DNA of 64,000 bases from Trifolium pratense. Its lineage: Eukaryota; Streptophyta; Magnoliopsida; Fabales; Fabaceae. The notes under the pieces are model-generated. The model did not search any database. It had not been told where the DNA came from and saw nothing but the letters and a program-made list of their open reading frames with translations. Made by a program: the position numbers and the translations under genes. Positions 10,941 to 21,165 of the stretch are shown here, one piece after another (position 1 is the first letter of the stretch; each line of letters opens with the position of its first letter). Location of the stretch: positions 29,461,838 to 29,525,837 of the forward strand of contig NC_060059.1 in the NCBI RefSeq assembly GCF_020283565.1. Direction: 5' to 3'.

Positions 10941-11692
10941 AAAATAAATGAGTGTATTTAATTTACACAATTATAGTGTTGTGGATCTATATGATTCAAT
11001 TAAAATTAGATAGTGTATATTGTCATTGAACTTTAAGATTTTTGCTTAAAATCAAAAGATTGCGGTAGTCATGACAATTTTACTTAGATTGCAGTTACAC
11101 AGTTATATTATTTTTAAAGTAGATTTTCCAATTAAGATATGATTTTGTATACATTTTTTATTCATGTTTTGGATACTAAATAAAAACTAGACATGCTTGG
11201 CTAAGATTGAAAATATGTGATGGTATCCGCATGCATTCATGGTATCTTTTTTTCTTCATTCTTCACACGTAATTAAAAGTATCTGTTATTTAAGTGAGAC
11301 CAAGCATCTTTTGCTAAATCTTTTTAAGAATATATATACTATTGAGTTCGGAATTAGAGAAAATTGACCAAAGGCTGATCTTTAAAAATTGTTACTTCTT
11401 GAATAGAATATTTTTTGAAACATACTTTTATAGGGTTTTAAAAAGTTAATAAACATTGGTTTAACTAGATAGAACATTCATTTGCATAAGTTTTGAAATA
11501 GTATTCTAGATAACATGTTATGTTGTTGATTGATCTATTTGATTTAGGAGAATCAAGATGTAAATTTGGTATGATAAATCTTATTAAATCAAGATGTAGA
11601 TTTCGTATGATAAATCTTATTAATCTTATTATTTACGCTTGGAAATCTAAATTCTTCTCACTTCTATTGGATTATTGTAACATATTTAAATC
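10941..11692. other. Gene-free AT-rich stretch
   Basis: No coding frame, inverted repeat or recognised element. The short ORF starting near 11520 is low complexity and repetitive ('aatcaagatgtaaatttggtatgataaatcttatt' type repeats) and is not considered a gene. Confidence 0.35.

Positions 11693-11741
<49 letters not shown>
11693..11741. repeat. (AAT)n microsatellite
   Basis: About 16 uninterrupted AAT trinucleotides. It creates a spurious poly-Asn frame. Confidence 0.95.
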
Positions 11742-11742
<1 letters not shown>

Positions 11743-11814
11743 TTTACTTGTATATTGTTTGGAGGAATGTAACATCTTTTCCCATGAATTTTCTTCAATG
11801 CGACATTGAGTTGG

Positions 11815-12030
11815 TGATTTGAAATTTCCTCTTCAAGAAGCTTTGAGTTACCTTCCTCAGATTGTTGTGATCATATAGAAAGAGTTGGTAATATGATGAA
11901 CGGTCTAGCTCGTCATCATTACCAAAGGATGACAAGCTAGACCTTTCATCATATTACCAACTCTTTCTGTATGATCACTACAATTTGAGGAAGGTACCTC
12001 AAAGTCTATTGAGGAGAAAACTTCCAAATC
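11815..12030. repeat. Long imperfect foldback 1 (about 100-bp arms)
   Basis: The left arm (11821-11917) and right arm (11928-12027) are reverse complements with scattered mismatches and small bulges. The loop is only 10 nt (11918-11927). Easily seen pairs are GAAAGAGTTGGTAATATGAT with ATCATATTACCAACTCTTTC, and TTACCTTCCTCA with TGAGGAAGGTACC. Such a structure is either a foldback or MITE-type element or a long hairpin RNA precursor. It adjoins a second, unrelated foldback. Confidence 0.75.
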
Positions 12031-12211
12031 CCGAAGAATATTTCCCTGTATAGAAATTTTGTTAATTTTCAATATTTTGTGGGGATCTGTGGGCATGGGA
12101 ATGGCGAAGAATATTCCCATGTGACGAGGAAGAAGTCTGTAAAAACTATCGGAAATGAAGTTGGTTGGGGAAATCATGGAGTTTTGAGAAGAAACTAAGT
12201 TTGTGTTGTCT

Positions 12212-12430
12212 TAATAACAACAATTTATTTTATGATGGAAATTTCTATGACGGCAACAAATTTTTAAAAACTTGATAGTACCTTCAACTCCAGTGGGTAA
12301 AAGCTGACAATATCCTCTTGATGATTATTGTAATTTTTTGCCCACTAGAGCTGAAGGTACTATCTAGTTTTAAAAATGTGTTGTCTGCAATTGTAACAGA
12401 AATTTCCATCATAAACAAATTGATTGTTAA
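12212..12430. repeat. Long imperfect foldback 2 (about 88-bp arms)
   Basis: The left arm, about 12218-12302, pairs with the right arm, 12335-12422. Examples are TTTATGATGGAAATTTCT with AGAAATTTCCATCATAAA, and TAGTACCTTCAACTCCAGTG with CACTAGAGCTGAAGGTACTA. The loop is about 32 nt. Mismatches are scattered as in miRNA-like or decayed inverted repeats. The sequence differs from foldback 1, about 190 bases away. Confidence 0.75.
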
Positions 12431-12574
12431 TGCAGAATAAACTTCTTTTCCTCTTAGGGACTCTGTTGACTGTAATATTTCTATATTATATTTAATTAAG
12501 CAGAGCTTTGTAAGAATTTAATGTATTAATGCATTTTGTTAGGCTAAATGTTTATATACTGCGTTAGTGACCGA

Positions 12575-12931
12575 TTTGTTTAAAATTAAATAACTTTGGT
12601 CACTAAAATCAGTCAAAAAATGGTCTCGAAAAAATTAGTCACTAATTCAGTCATTAGGATTGATCTCTAATTCGGTCGCTAAAATTTGATCTCTAATTTA
12701 GTCGATATGTATTTGCGACTATTTGTTTAACAACTGATTTTATTTCATCTCTAATTTGGTCACTGAATAATTTTTTTTGGTAGATAAAGGGATTAAAGTC
12801 CAAAGAAAAAAGAAACTACAATAATTTAATTATTCAAAATCGATATCTAATTCGGTCACTGAAAAATTTAAAATTTAATTCTTCTAAATCGGTGTCTAAT
12901 TCAGTCACTAATTACAAATTTTCTAATAGTG
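12575..12931. mobile_element. CACTA (En/Spm-like) transposon terminus with sub-terminal repeats
   Basis: Read on the minus strand, the segment starts at 12931 with CACTATTAGAAAATTTGTAA. Over 350 bases it carries at least six copies of a short motif such as 'TTAGTGACTGAATTAGA', visible on the plus strand as TCTAATTCGGTCACT or AATTCAGTCACTAA. A CACTA start plus dense sub-terminal repeats is the signature of plant CACTA elements. The opposite terminus was not found, so this is a partial or solo end. It may enclose the two foldbacks to its left. Confidence 0.65.
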
Positions 12932-12964
12932 AAAGTGAATGAGTAATTCCAATTCCTGGTACAC

Positions 12965-13562
12965 CAACTCAACTAAACTATATCGAATTTATGCATATCC
13001 GCGAACAAAATAAATGGATATTTCAATTATCCGTATTTAATAGATACAAATGTTGGTTTAATATTATCCGCGCCCGCAGATATCCATACCTGCTAATAAT
13101 TAGTAAAATTACTTAAATATCCCTACTTAAATATAAATTCTAGTATTTTTCTTGTATAAAGAAAATAGTATTTTTATATTTTATATTTTCTTTTCATATA
13201 GAGAGAACTTTTCATATTCCTTTTTCATTTTTAAGAGAAAACTTTTCAGCTTCTTACATATCCCTCCTCTTCTTTTCAATAAAATTTCCTTTTGAAGTTT
13301 AAAAAAAGAGAGAGCAAAATATGTGCTAATATTTTGTCTTTAAAAAAATCTAACTTCTTTTTTTCAATGATTAGATTTTTTCTATAAAAAAATGTCATCC
13401 ATGGATATATGTTAATACCTACGGATACTTCAATATACGTGGATTATCCGCTTAGCGGATATCCGCACAGATATGGAGTAGACACGAATAAAATATTTGT
13501 CCAACGAGGCAGACACGAATATCACACTATCCGCGTCCATGAATATCCATTGACATCCCTAA
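12965..13562. mobile_element. Probable hAT-type remnant, 'GGATATCCGC' repeat
   Basis: Repeated GGATATCCGC / TATCCGCG(C/T)CC motifs lie at both edges. The right edge ends CCATTGACATCCCTA, the reverse complement of TAGGGATGTCAATGG, which looks like the TAGGGATGGCA termini of the nested element at 36138. A matching left terminus is not visible beyond the CACTA end. Called a remnant on the basis of one end. Confidence 0.4.
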
Positions 13563-13815
13563 GTATAGGAGAGGATCCAATTTCATAGTTAAAGAAAAAA
13601 TATGGACTAAAAACCTTGATGGAAAAAACTTCGAGACTAAAAAATGTGAAAAAAAATTTCAAGGACTAAAACGAAAATTCTGAAAAACTATAGGGACAAA
13701 AAAAGATATTTAACATTTCTAAAATATACATAAAAGATATTTATCAAATTTTTTTTTATTAAAAAAAAGCTTCGAATATTTTAGTCAATTCATTTCACTC
13801 TACACTCTGGCAGCA

Positions 13816-14556
13816 ATGGAAAAACAAAAAACTCTCAAAAATGAAGAAAGCCCTAAACATACAGCAGAACCACGGCCAACGACGGAACCGCAACTCACAA
13901 TTAGAGGTGGGAATAGGCTAGGCCGAGCTAGGCTTTGCCAAGCCTGAGCCTGGCCTGTCAAAAAATCGAAGGTCTGAGCCTGGCCTGCTGTGGCCTATCA
14001 TAGGCTTAAATTCTAGGCCTGAGCCTGGCCTTTTGAAAGTCTGATGTGGCCTGTTAGCCTGTTTAAAAGCCTATTTCATATGAACATATTTAAATAAATA
14101 ATTATATTTATTTTGAAATATACTTATGAACTAATAAAATAATGTTCCATTTGATATTTTAGAGAATTTGACTATATATGTCATCATATTTCAATTCTAG
14201 TTTATAATAATACATTTATATATGTTAAAAACTAATGTAGATTAATAAACTTAAATTACTTAAAAAGTTAATAGATTTATAATTTAATCAAAGTATAAAT
14301 TTTAATATATAAATAATAATCGTAATAAAAATATTATTCATGTTAACTTAAATAGGCCGGCCTAGTAGGCCTCAAAGGCTTTTTTAATGGCCTGCGGCCT
14401 GGCCTTTTTAGCTAAATGGGCTTATAAAAAAGCATTGCCCTGCTCTATTTAAAGAAATAGGTTGGCCTGGCCTGAGCCTATGTAGGCTAGGCCTTAAGGC
14501 CATGTAGGCCGGCCTGGCCTGTTCCCACCTCTACTCACAATCGCTGCATCATTCGG
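13816..14556 (+). pseudogene. Candidate short exon interrupted by the hAT element
   Basis: Without the hAT insertion, an ATG at 13816 (or 13842 in another frame) would lead through about 100 bases to a strong donor, TCG|GTAAGTTACTTT, at 14557. In the second frame the exon ends in phase 0. A frame beginning VKTIPWIMECDPKAERMKP after an AG acceptor at about 16128 would then continue it. The protein is not recognised. Evidence is frame continuity and splice signals only, so this is tentative. Confidence 0.2.
13894..14541. mobile_element. hAT-like non-autonomous transposon with perfect 8-bp TSD
   Basis: A 632-bp element at 13902-14533, flanked by a perfect CTCACAAT duplication (13894-13901 and 14534-14541). 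Termini TAGAGGTGGGAATAGGCTAG and, reversed, TAGAGGTGGGAACAGGCCAG form about 27 bp of inverted repeat. The sub-terminal DNA is full of GGCCTGGCC / AGGCCGGCC motifs. No transposase frame. Joining the flanks across one TSD copy gives an uninterrupted short frame (see candidate exon 13816-14556). Confidence 0.85.
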
Positions 14557-14574
14557 TAAGTTACTTTTTTGCAA

Positions 14575-15240
14575 TTTCTTACTTACTAATTTGAGCTAAG
14601 TGTTAAAGGAGTAAAAGTGATTAAAAAATCTAGAGAATTTTTTTTGTAGAGATTTTGAAGAAAATCTAAAACTACTTTCCATTTGTTTACAATCATATAA
14701 ATCTATTAACCTCCGTTGACTTCACTTTGCACATGGTTTGTGATTTAAAAAAAAATAGATTTTGAAAAAAAGCTATTGTTGAAAACAGCTTTTCATTTTG
14801 AAGGGAAAAAAAATGATATTTTACTGAAATGATTTAAAAAAAAAATCCGAAACAAACACAACTAAAATAAAAAAAGTGAAAAATATATTTTGTTTTTGGT
14901 AAAAAATCTGAAACAAACTTGACCTATATCATTATAACTTTTTTAAAATTCAGTATCTAACCGACTAATGTGAGAGACACCAATCCCAATGTCTCTCCTA
15001 CTAACCCAACACATGAAGTGGCCCGGAAAGATTCAAATGTGGAAATTTGAGAGGAGCATACTTAAAGGTCTCGAGTTTTCACCACGAGCCAATCCATGTG
15101 AGTTTATGGGATATATACTTGAATAGTAGGGGGATTGGGTGGCTCAACTGATTTGAGCTAAGTGTTAAAAGAAGTAAAAGGACCATAGTTTAAGTATCGT
15201 GAAGAGAAATATTAACAACTAATTACTAATTTGAGCTAAG
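14575..15240. repeat. Possible insertion flanked by a 19-bp direct repeat
   Basis: The string TTACTAATTTGAGCTAAG occurs at about 14583 and again at about 15222, and a related GATTTGAGCTAAGTGTTAAA occurs at about 15150. The duplicated flanks suggest that the intervening 640 bp arrived by insertion or by slippage with duplication. No coding content or clear termini inside. Confidence 0.35.
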
Positions 15241-15299
15241 TTGTTTGTTTGAATTTGGGTTTATTTAGCTTGGTTATGGAGTGAAAATTAGGTGTTTTG

Positions 15300-15425
15300 A
15301 AATTGTTAAGATGACCCACATCGGTTGCGAGATGGTCCGAATATGTGTTTATAAAGTAGAGGCAATCCTCACCTTATAAGTCACTTTTTGTAGGGTTGAG
15401 TTAGGCCCAACTCCCAATTCTAAGA
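15300..15425. repeat. LTR-type repeat fragment
   Basis: Contains GACCCACATCGGTTGCGAGA and TAGGGTTGAGTTAGGCCCAA. These are recurrent in plant genomes within LTRs and derived solo repeats. No partner LTR, primer site or target duplication was found here, so only a repeat call is made. Confidence 0.35.
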
Positions 15426-16128
15426 GAAATAGTTTTATTTTTGGCGGCCTTTGTTACTGCCTAATGCGAAATATTCAAACGGTTAAGGATTATATCAAGC
15501 AATCTTTTGTTTATGATGCATAGTTTGTTCTTGGTCATGTATAAAAAAGTTTATTTCATATATTTCCGTACCTATGTGCCATGGATTTTTATTCAAACAG
15601 ATTATTATGCATGTCTGGGATTTTGTTTGTGCTCCATATGCGATTGTACTTAGCACCTCCTTGTAAGATTGTATTGTTGGTCAATCATAGGACAAATAAA
15701 GCATGTTTTTTGAATCCCTGGCTGTTTGATCTATCATGATATAAAGTTTGGTTTTTCCGTGTGATAAAATTGATCATGGTTATTGAGTCCTCTTTGCTAA
15801 TTCTTTGTTTGATTTCCTTTTGAAAATTTATATCTATATCTATATGTGTGAACACAAATTGCCTTTGATATAGACCATAAATTTGTATCTTCATTTGTAG
15901 GTTTCATTCATTCCTAATGCTATACTTCTTACTTTTTAGTTTTAGGTTCTGGTTCTGGCATATTCAAATAATCATTGAATCTGATACGGTTCAGATTTGA
16001 TGGTTATAATGGAACTTTTTATTTACTTATTTTGAAATTCAGATACTTATATAAATAATCACTGAAATACCCCTCTTGAACAGAAGCTATTCTTTGATTC
16101 TACTTATGATTATTATGATGTTAAATAG
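15426..16128. other. Gene-free stretch
   Basis: AT-rich and possibly intronic to the tentative transcript joining 14556 with 16129. No recognised element. Confidence 0.3.
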
Positions 16129-16470
16129 GTGAAAACAATACCTTGGATTATGGAATGTGATCCAAAAGCAGAGAGGATGAAACCCGCAGTTGTGGTTATG
16201 GGGAACAGATGCAAAAGCTTGTTTCAAACAAAGGTAGATAAGTGCTCTATGGGTTTATCACCAAGTGGTAGTTTTTGTTACGAACTGCATTGCCTATATT
16301 TAATTTTGGCGACGAGGAACTATTGGGTTTATCACCTAGTGCCTGTTCTTTTCAATGACACTATCAGAGCCAATATTGCATACGGAAAACGAGATGTATC
16401 AGAGGCGGAGATTATAGCTGCAGCATAATCGGCAAATTCTCACAAGTTTTTTAGTAGTTTGCAGAAGGTA
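16129..16470 (+). pseudogene. ABCB (P-glycoprotein-type) transporter exon fragment
   Basis: Residues PVLFNDTIRANIAYGKRDVS are followed by EAEIIAAA, a TAA stop, then SANSHKFFSSLQK. Together they match the segment between Walker A and the signature motif in plant ABCB nucleotide-binding domains. In intact proteins the stop position is a Glu and the reading continues. Upstream of PVLF the expected LVSQE-type residues are scrambled by a frameshift. The first 120 bases (TIPWIMECDPKAERMKP) are not ABCB and are unrecognised. With no Walker A, signature motif, Walker B or membrane domain, this is a gene fragment. Confidence 0.6.
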
Positions 16471-17716
16471 TATTCCAGTTCCTTTGAACCTTCTATAGTA
16501 CCATTACAGACAAGCGCTTCACATCTTAGCCCACCCCAATTTTTTTTTTACCTTTTTAATGCTTTTATCTAGTCTAATTATATGCATGAGATTTTGTCAT
16601 TCGCCTCAAGTTTCACATTTTCTTGATGCGTAAGTGATATATTTTCTTCATATATGAGCTCTATCTAACCTGCACCGTTGCCTGGAAACTTGATATAATT
16701 GATTATGTTCAATCATGTAGAACTGATGTATCCATGGGACACACATTGATGAATCTTTACAGGTAATGTTTAATGTAGTAAAGATTGTATAAGCTTGCAA
16801 TAAAATCTTCTAACAGTGGTTTTACTTTTCTGATATAAGGGTTATAAAAACTTGTATAAATATGTAATGTCAGTGATGTCTTTGAAATTGCAGGAAATGC
16901 AAAAAAAGTCTGCCAAAAAATCGTGTCAAACACCTGTACCCAACTTTGGTGAATTTCTGATTCTTGGTGCCATTCTATTCATAGCTAGAAATTGCATGAC
17001 TTGCAAATTTTGAATATATAAACTCGGTTTCATCAGTGCTTCTTTCCATTGTTTCTGTTGAATGCTGCTTTTGATGCATGACAGGTAATATTTCTAAGTG
17101 CTCATTTTCTTGTAGGTTGTTTTGTTAATGATGTGCATGATTATATACTTACTAACTTGTGTTTGGGTCCTCAAAGTTCTAGTTTAACCAATTTTCTCTC
17201 CAGCATTTCCCTATGATTCAAATGGTTCTTATAGCCATTTGAAATAGTATACTTTTTCAGTACTTCCAATTAAAGTGCTATTATAAAAGTTTGTAAAAAT
17301 TAGGAGGCCAAAAATATAATTTAGCCAAAAACTTTTATAATATAAGAACTGAACACAAAATAAGAGGACAAAAAAAAAAATAGTACAAGAAATATTTAAA
17401 AATCAGAAGTCAGATGTAAACATGAATACAAAAATAAAAAAATATTTATTTTGTTATGAAGTTTTTAAAATCTATGTTTATGTTATACATGTTATCTCTA
17501 AGACATCAATCTGTAGTCTTCTTTGACAAACATTATGTAACAAAATAAAAATTATGTAACAACCACTAAAAATAAGGATCCAATACTAAAAGTTACAATC
17601 ATTCTTTGTTGAAGCACAGATAGATTATAGCTCCTGCACCAATATCAGCAGCAGCAAAAAAAGGCTAAAGACCGCACGAAGATATCAATTTTCTAAGATC
17701 ATTGGAAGAGGTTAAA
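16471..17716. other. Gene-free stretch
   Basis: No recognisable coding or repeat structure beyond AT richness. The last 130 bases probably contain the 3' UTR of the minus-strand response-regulator-like gene. Confidence 0.35.
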
Positions 17717-19508
17717 TCATTGGAAGGAATTTGGTGAGGGATGATGCCAGGCTAAGAAAACATTCTGAACTTGCGCGTTTGGAAAATGTGCATCAAGAGT
17801 ATCTATAAAGGCTGGATTGATAATAGAATTTGTCCCAAATCCATTGCAATTCTGCTGCTGGTTTATAGAAGCTGGTGAACTTGTTTCTTCCTCAGAATCA
17901 GTTTGATAAAACTTAACTGGAACTGCATTAGGCTGGTGAGGAAAATTGTTGGGCTGATGAGTAAAATTTGTTGGCATGAAATTATTGGGAACAACATGAA
18001 GAGTAGAAGCATCATAAGCTTCAAAATCAAACTCTGAAGATTCATTTGAAATTTGCTGATGAGTAAAATTTGTTGGCATGGGAACAACATGAAGAGTAGA
18101 AGCATCATAAGCTTCAAAATCAAACTCTGAAGATTCATTTGAAATTTGCTGGTGAGTAAAATTTGTTGGCATGAAATTATTGGGAACAACATGAAGAGTA
18201 GAAGCATCATAAGCTTCAAAATCAAACTCTGAAGATTCATTTGAAATTTTTGATTCTGTAGTAGCTTCTGCAGTTTTGTTCTGTTTTCTTTGTTTCTTTG
18301 TCTCTCCTCCTCTCTTCAATTTGTTTCTATATTTCTGCAAATCAAACATATGTAACAATATAAATTATAGATCAAAGACACAAATTAAATGCAACTGTAT
18401 TAAATAGTGTCCAATTTATTGTTTTGGTTTTATAATTAATGGAAACAAGATTGTAATCTATGTTTCAGAATATGTTTCAGAATAAGAGTTGAAGACACTA
18501 GTCCATAAATTTAAAGGGTTAGTGTTTGTGAACTATGTAACATGAAAGTGAAAAAAAAAAAATACCTGTAATTTACTAGCTACATGATCTCTTGTCATTC
18601 CACGTTCATTCATCATTGCAAGAATTTTTTTGGGTGTTGCCTCTGAAAAAATTAACAAAGAAAGAAATTAATAATTGTCAAAAAAGGGTTAAAAAGAACA
18701 TATATATCAAAGAAAAAAAAATTGGAAAAGAATCATACTATCAACGTTGAGTTCCACCACAGCACTAACAAACTTTCTTTTCAACTCGGGTGACCATTTA
18801 AGACGTTTGTTCTTTGTTGATGATTTAGGTTTGTCATTATTCTTTTCAATACTCCCTTTTTTCACACTAGTGTTGATCACTCCTTCAATCTTTTGATCAA
18901 TTAACGGCAATTTTTCGCTCATTAATTCTAAGTTTTTATTTTCCTTCCAAAGTTTTCTTGCAACATGTTGTCACATGTTCATAATTAGACTATCGGTCAA
19001 AGGTTTGATCCAGTAATCACAAGCTCCATCATCAATAGCCATCAACGCACATCACTAAATAAAAATAACAATATGACATTAATTATTAATTAATCAAGTG
19101 ATATAATTATTAAAAAAATAAAATAATAAAGTACAATTAATTATAAATATGTACTTACTAATAACAGGAATGTTGATTTGTTGTGTAACATGTCGCAAAA
19201 ATCCATACGAATCCATGTCGGGCATTTTAGCTTCAATTAGCACCAAATCAAAAATATCTTTTTTTCCCAACAAAAGATTAAAAGCATCCGAAACATTGGA
19301 GCATGTTTTGACTGAAAAAGAAATAAAAAATAAAAAATGAGAAGATTGATATACGTACTAATTTAGAAAGAAACAATGTAATATTTTAATAAATAGTAAT
19401 TGTTTACAAACCTGAATAATTGAATTGATAGCATAGTTTCTCAATAGCATTGAGAAGATTGATATCATGATCAATCACAAGAACCCTAATATTTGTTGGA
19501 AGTGCCAT
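17717..19508 (-). pseudogene. Type-B response-regulator-like gene (receiver + GARP), degenerate
   Basis: Exons on the minus strand, approximately: 19411-19508 (MALPTNIRVLVIDHDINLLN), 19160-19322 (LLLGKKDIFDLVLIEAKMPD), 18736-19060, 18567-18641, and 17717-18335. The receiver domain has VLVIDHD for the acidic pocket. At the normal phospho-Asp it has Glu (VLIEAKMPDMD). In the third exon the frame breaks: MMCVDGY then TGA, with the homology resuming in another frame at AIDDGACDYWIKPLTDS, and a second TGA follows at MNM*QHVARK. Downstream, a complete GARP/MYB-like domain can be assembled (KNKRLKWSPELKRKFVSAVV, LNVDKATPKKILAMMNERGM, TRDHVASKLQKYRNKLKR). The last exon has a 31-34-residue repeat three times. 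Type-B regulators bind DNA in cytokinin signalling. This copy is either a pseudogene or expresses only the GARP part. Confidence 0.75.
17953..18250 (-). repeat. Coding tandem repeat, three units of 102/93/102 nt
   Basis: The unit encodes ISNESSEFDFEAYDASTLHV followed by VPNNFMPTNFTHQQ. It is present three times, and the middle unit lacks 9 nt (NNF). Units are nearly identical at DNA level and all lengths are multiples of three, so the frame is kept. This indicates recent expansion in the acidic C-terminal region of the response-regulator-like gene. Confidence 0.9.
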
Positions 19509-19760
19509 TGCAATTGCGGCCGTTAGTGAACTGTGTAAGAATGAATGTTTGTATCTCAAGAAAGTAAATCTTGAGAGCACAATCACAGTAGCGGCGCCCG
19601 TTAGTGAACTATCTCAAGAATGTAATTGTAAGTAAGATTGAGAGAGCACAATCACATATATATGTATTGTTTGTGTCTCACGCAAGTAATTAAGTAAATC
19701 TTGAAAGATTAGATCACAATCATATATATAGATAGATAGATAGTATTAATTACGCCAGCT
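19509..19760 (-). promoter_or_regulatory. Upstream region of response-regulator-like gene, with degenerate direct repeats
   Basis: Two to three diverged copies of a 65-90 base block are seen (GTTAGTGAACT ... CTCAAGAA ... GAGAGCACAATCACA, at about 19520-19590 and 19600-19655, and a weaker one to 19725). The block at 19784-19850 and the one at 19890-19985 recur near 23.85-24.12 kb. Confidence 0.5.
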
Positions 19761-20027
19761 ATTTCAAGAAAATAAATAAACCCTAATCATTTATTACTTA
19801 CGCCAGCTGTTTATTAATGTATGTATTAACGGTATTTTTTTTGTTAGGATAAAATATTTTGTAAGAGATATTTTTAAAGAAAATAATAATCACATCTAAA
19901 ATAATAAAAATCAAATCTTTTTTTTTCATTCAAAATAAAAATCAATCTTTTTTTTCATTCAACATAAAAATTAAATCTTGTAAGAATAATTACTGTAGTT
20001 TTATTTTAACATAGATTTTGGATTAAC

Positions 20028-20125
20028 TCAGTTGACGGGGACATCGTACGTCGGGGTTCGAATCTCGGACACTTCACTTATTCATCTTTAAGATGGATTT
20101 CTAAGTAATTTGACAAAAAAAAAAT
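20028..20125 (+). repeat. tRNA-like SINE copy with A-tail
   Basis: GGATTAACTCAGTTGACGGG (box A region) is followed by CGGGGTTCGAATCTCGG (box B, close to GGTTCGANTCC), the body CACTTCACTTATTCATCTTT and TTTGACAAAAAAAAA. This is the least diverged copy of the family in the window. The start string GGATTAACTCAGTTGAC is repeated at about 20158, a second truncated head. Confidence 0.7.
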
Positions 20126-21060
20126 TGTCTAAATTAATTACTTTGTATGTAATTAGGATTAACTCAGTTGACCGTTAACATTTTTTTCTTTTTGTTAACA
20201 TTTTTTTCTTTTTACTCGGTTGTTTATCTAGCCATGATAAGCAATCTTCGCTGTCCCTTGCTTCATCTGATTTTTATTCAAACAATTAATGCTTAATTTT
20301 TATAGGCAAAATAACTTCATTGTAAATTACAAACAAACAAATAGATTGCACGGCTTAAAGAGTATTTAACAGATTCCATTGTAAGCTCCTTTAGGAACTT
20401 ATATCAAACACAAGATATGCATACTGCAAAAGATTAGATTACTCACAATTCCTAAATTGCATGAATCTAAGCCATCATTTAGAAATTAATGAACTGAAAT
20501 CAATGAGAGAGAGAGAGAGAGAGATTCCCGCGGTGGCGCGCTAAATTGAGGGAGGAGACAGAGAGAGAAGATTTATTAATACCTTACATTAATTAATTTT
20601 GTAAACACAATCAATCAATTACAGTAATTACTCAATTTAGTGACTTTGATAAAAATATTAGTGACTTTTTTTTTTTACAGTAAAATTAAAAATGCTTAAA
20701 TATTTTTTTTATAAAGGTTAAATATGTTTTAAATTCTTCTAAAATTGGCAAATTTAAATTTTGGTTCTTATAAAAAAAAATTGTCATGTTTTGATCTATA
20801 CCAAGTTATTATGTACGTAATTTTAGTCTTGTTTGTTGGTATATCGATGTGTACTTTTGAATGATTATTTTGTATATATATGATTAGAACATTATAAAAA
20901 GTTTGTCGGAAAAAACTCAAAATTTAATTTTTAAGTCGAAATTTTTGTTACGTTATATTTATCTTTTGAAATTTAAAAAATTCATATAAAAATGTCCTTA
21001 ATGCTAGTTAAACATATTAATAAGAAAGTTTGTGTCTTGAAACTTGTACATATCAAATAC
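20126..21060. other. Gene-free stretch with (GA)n
   Basis: Contains a (GA)n tract at 20505-20524 next to a GC-rich CCCGCGGTGGCGCGCTAAAT. Otherwise AT-rich, no coding frame. Confidence 0.4.
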
Positions 21061-21062
21061 TT

Positions 21063-21165
21063 AAAAGTATAGAGCTGTCAAAACGGATCTTCGAATCAAT
21101 TTCGGGTCGGCCTGAGCGGGCTTAGAGCTAAAAAGCCTGGATGGAAAAAGGGCCCGAAAAAGATT
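21063..21165. repeat. Single hAT-type terminus-like sequence
   Basis: TAGAGCTGTCAAAACGGATC followed by GC-rich 'GGCCTGAGCGGGC' and 'GGGCCCG' motifs resembles the terminal region of TAGAG(G)TG-type hAT repeats such as that at 13902. No opposite end or target duplication was found. Confidence 0.3.

Noticed and set aside
11520..11822. 100-codon frame with poly-Asn
   Set aside because: Driven by the (AAT)n microsatellite and short degenerate repeats; no protein features.
17863..18240. 125-codon minus frame with Leu-rich repeats (LILKLMMLLLFMLFP)
   Set aside because: Shifted-frame shadow of the 102-nt coding repeat of the response-regulator-like gene.
20028..20125. Possible tRNA gene (box A and box B present)
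   Set aside because: No cloverleaf, extra body sequence and A-tail, and several related copies: SINE.
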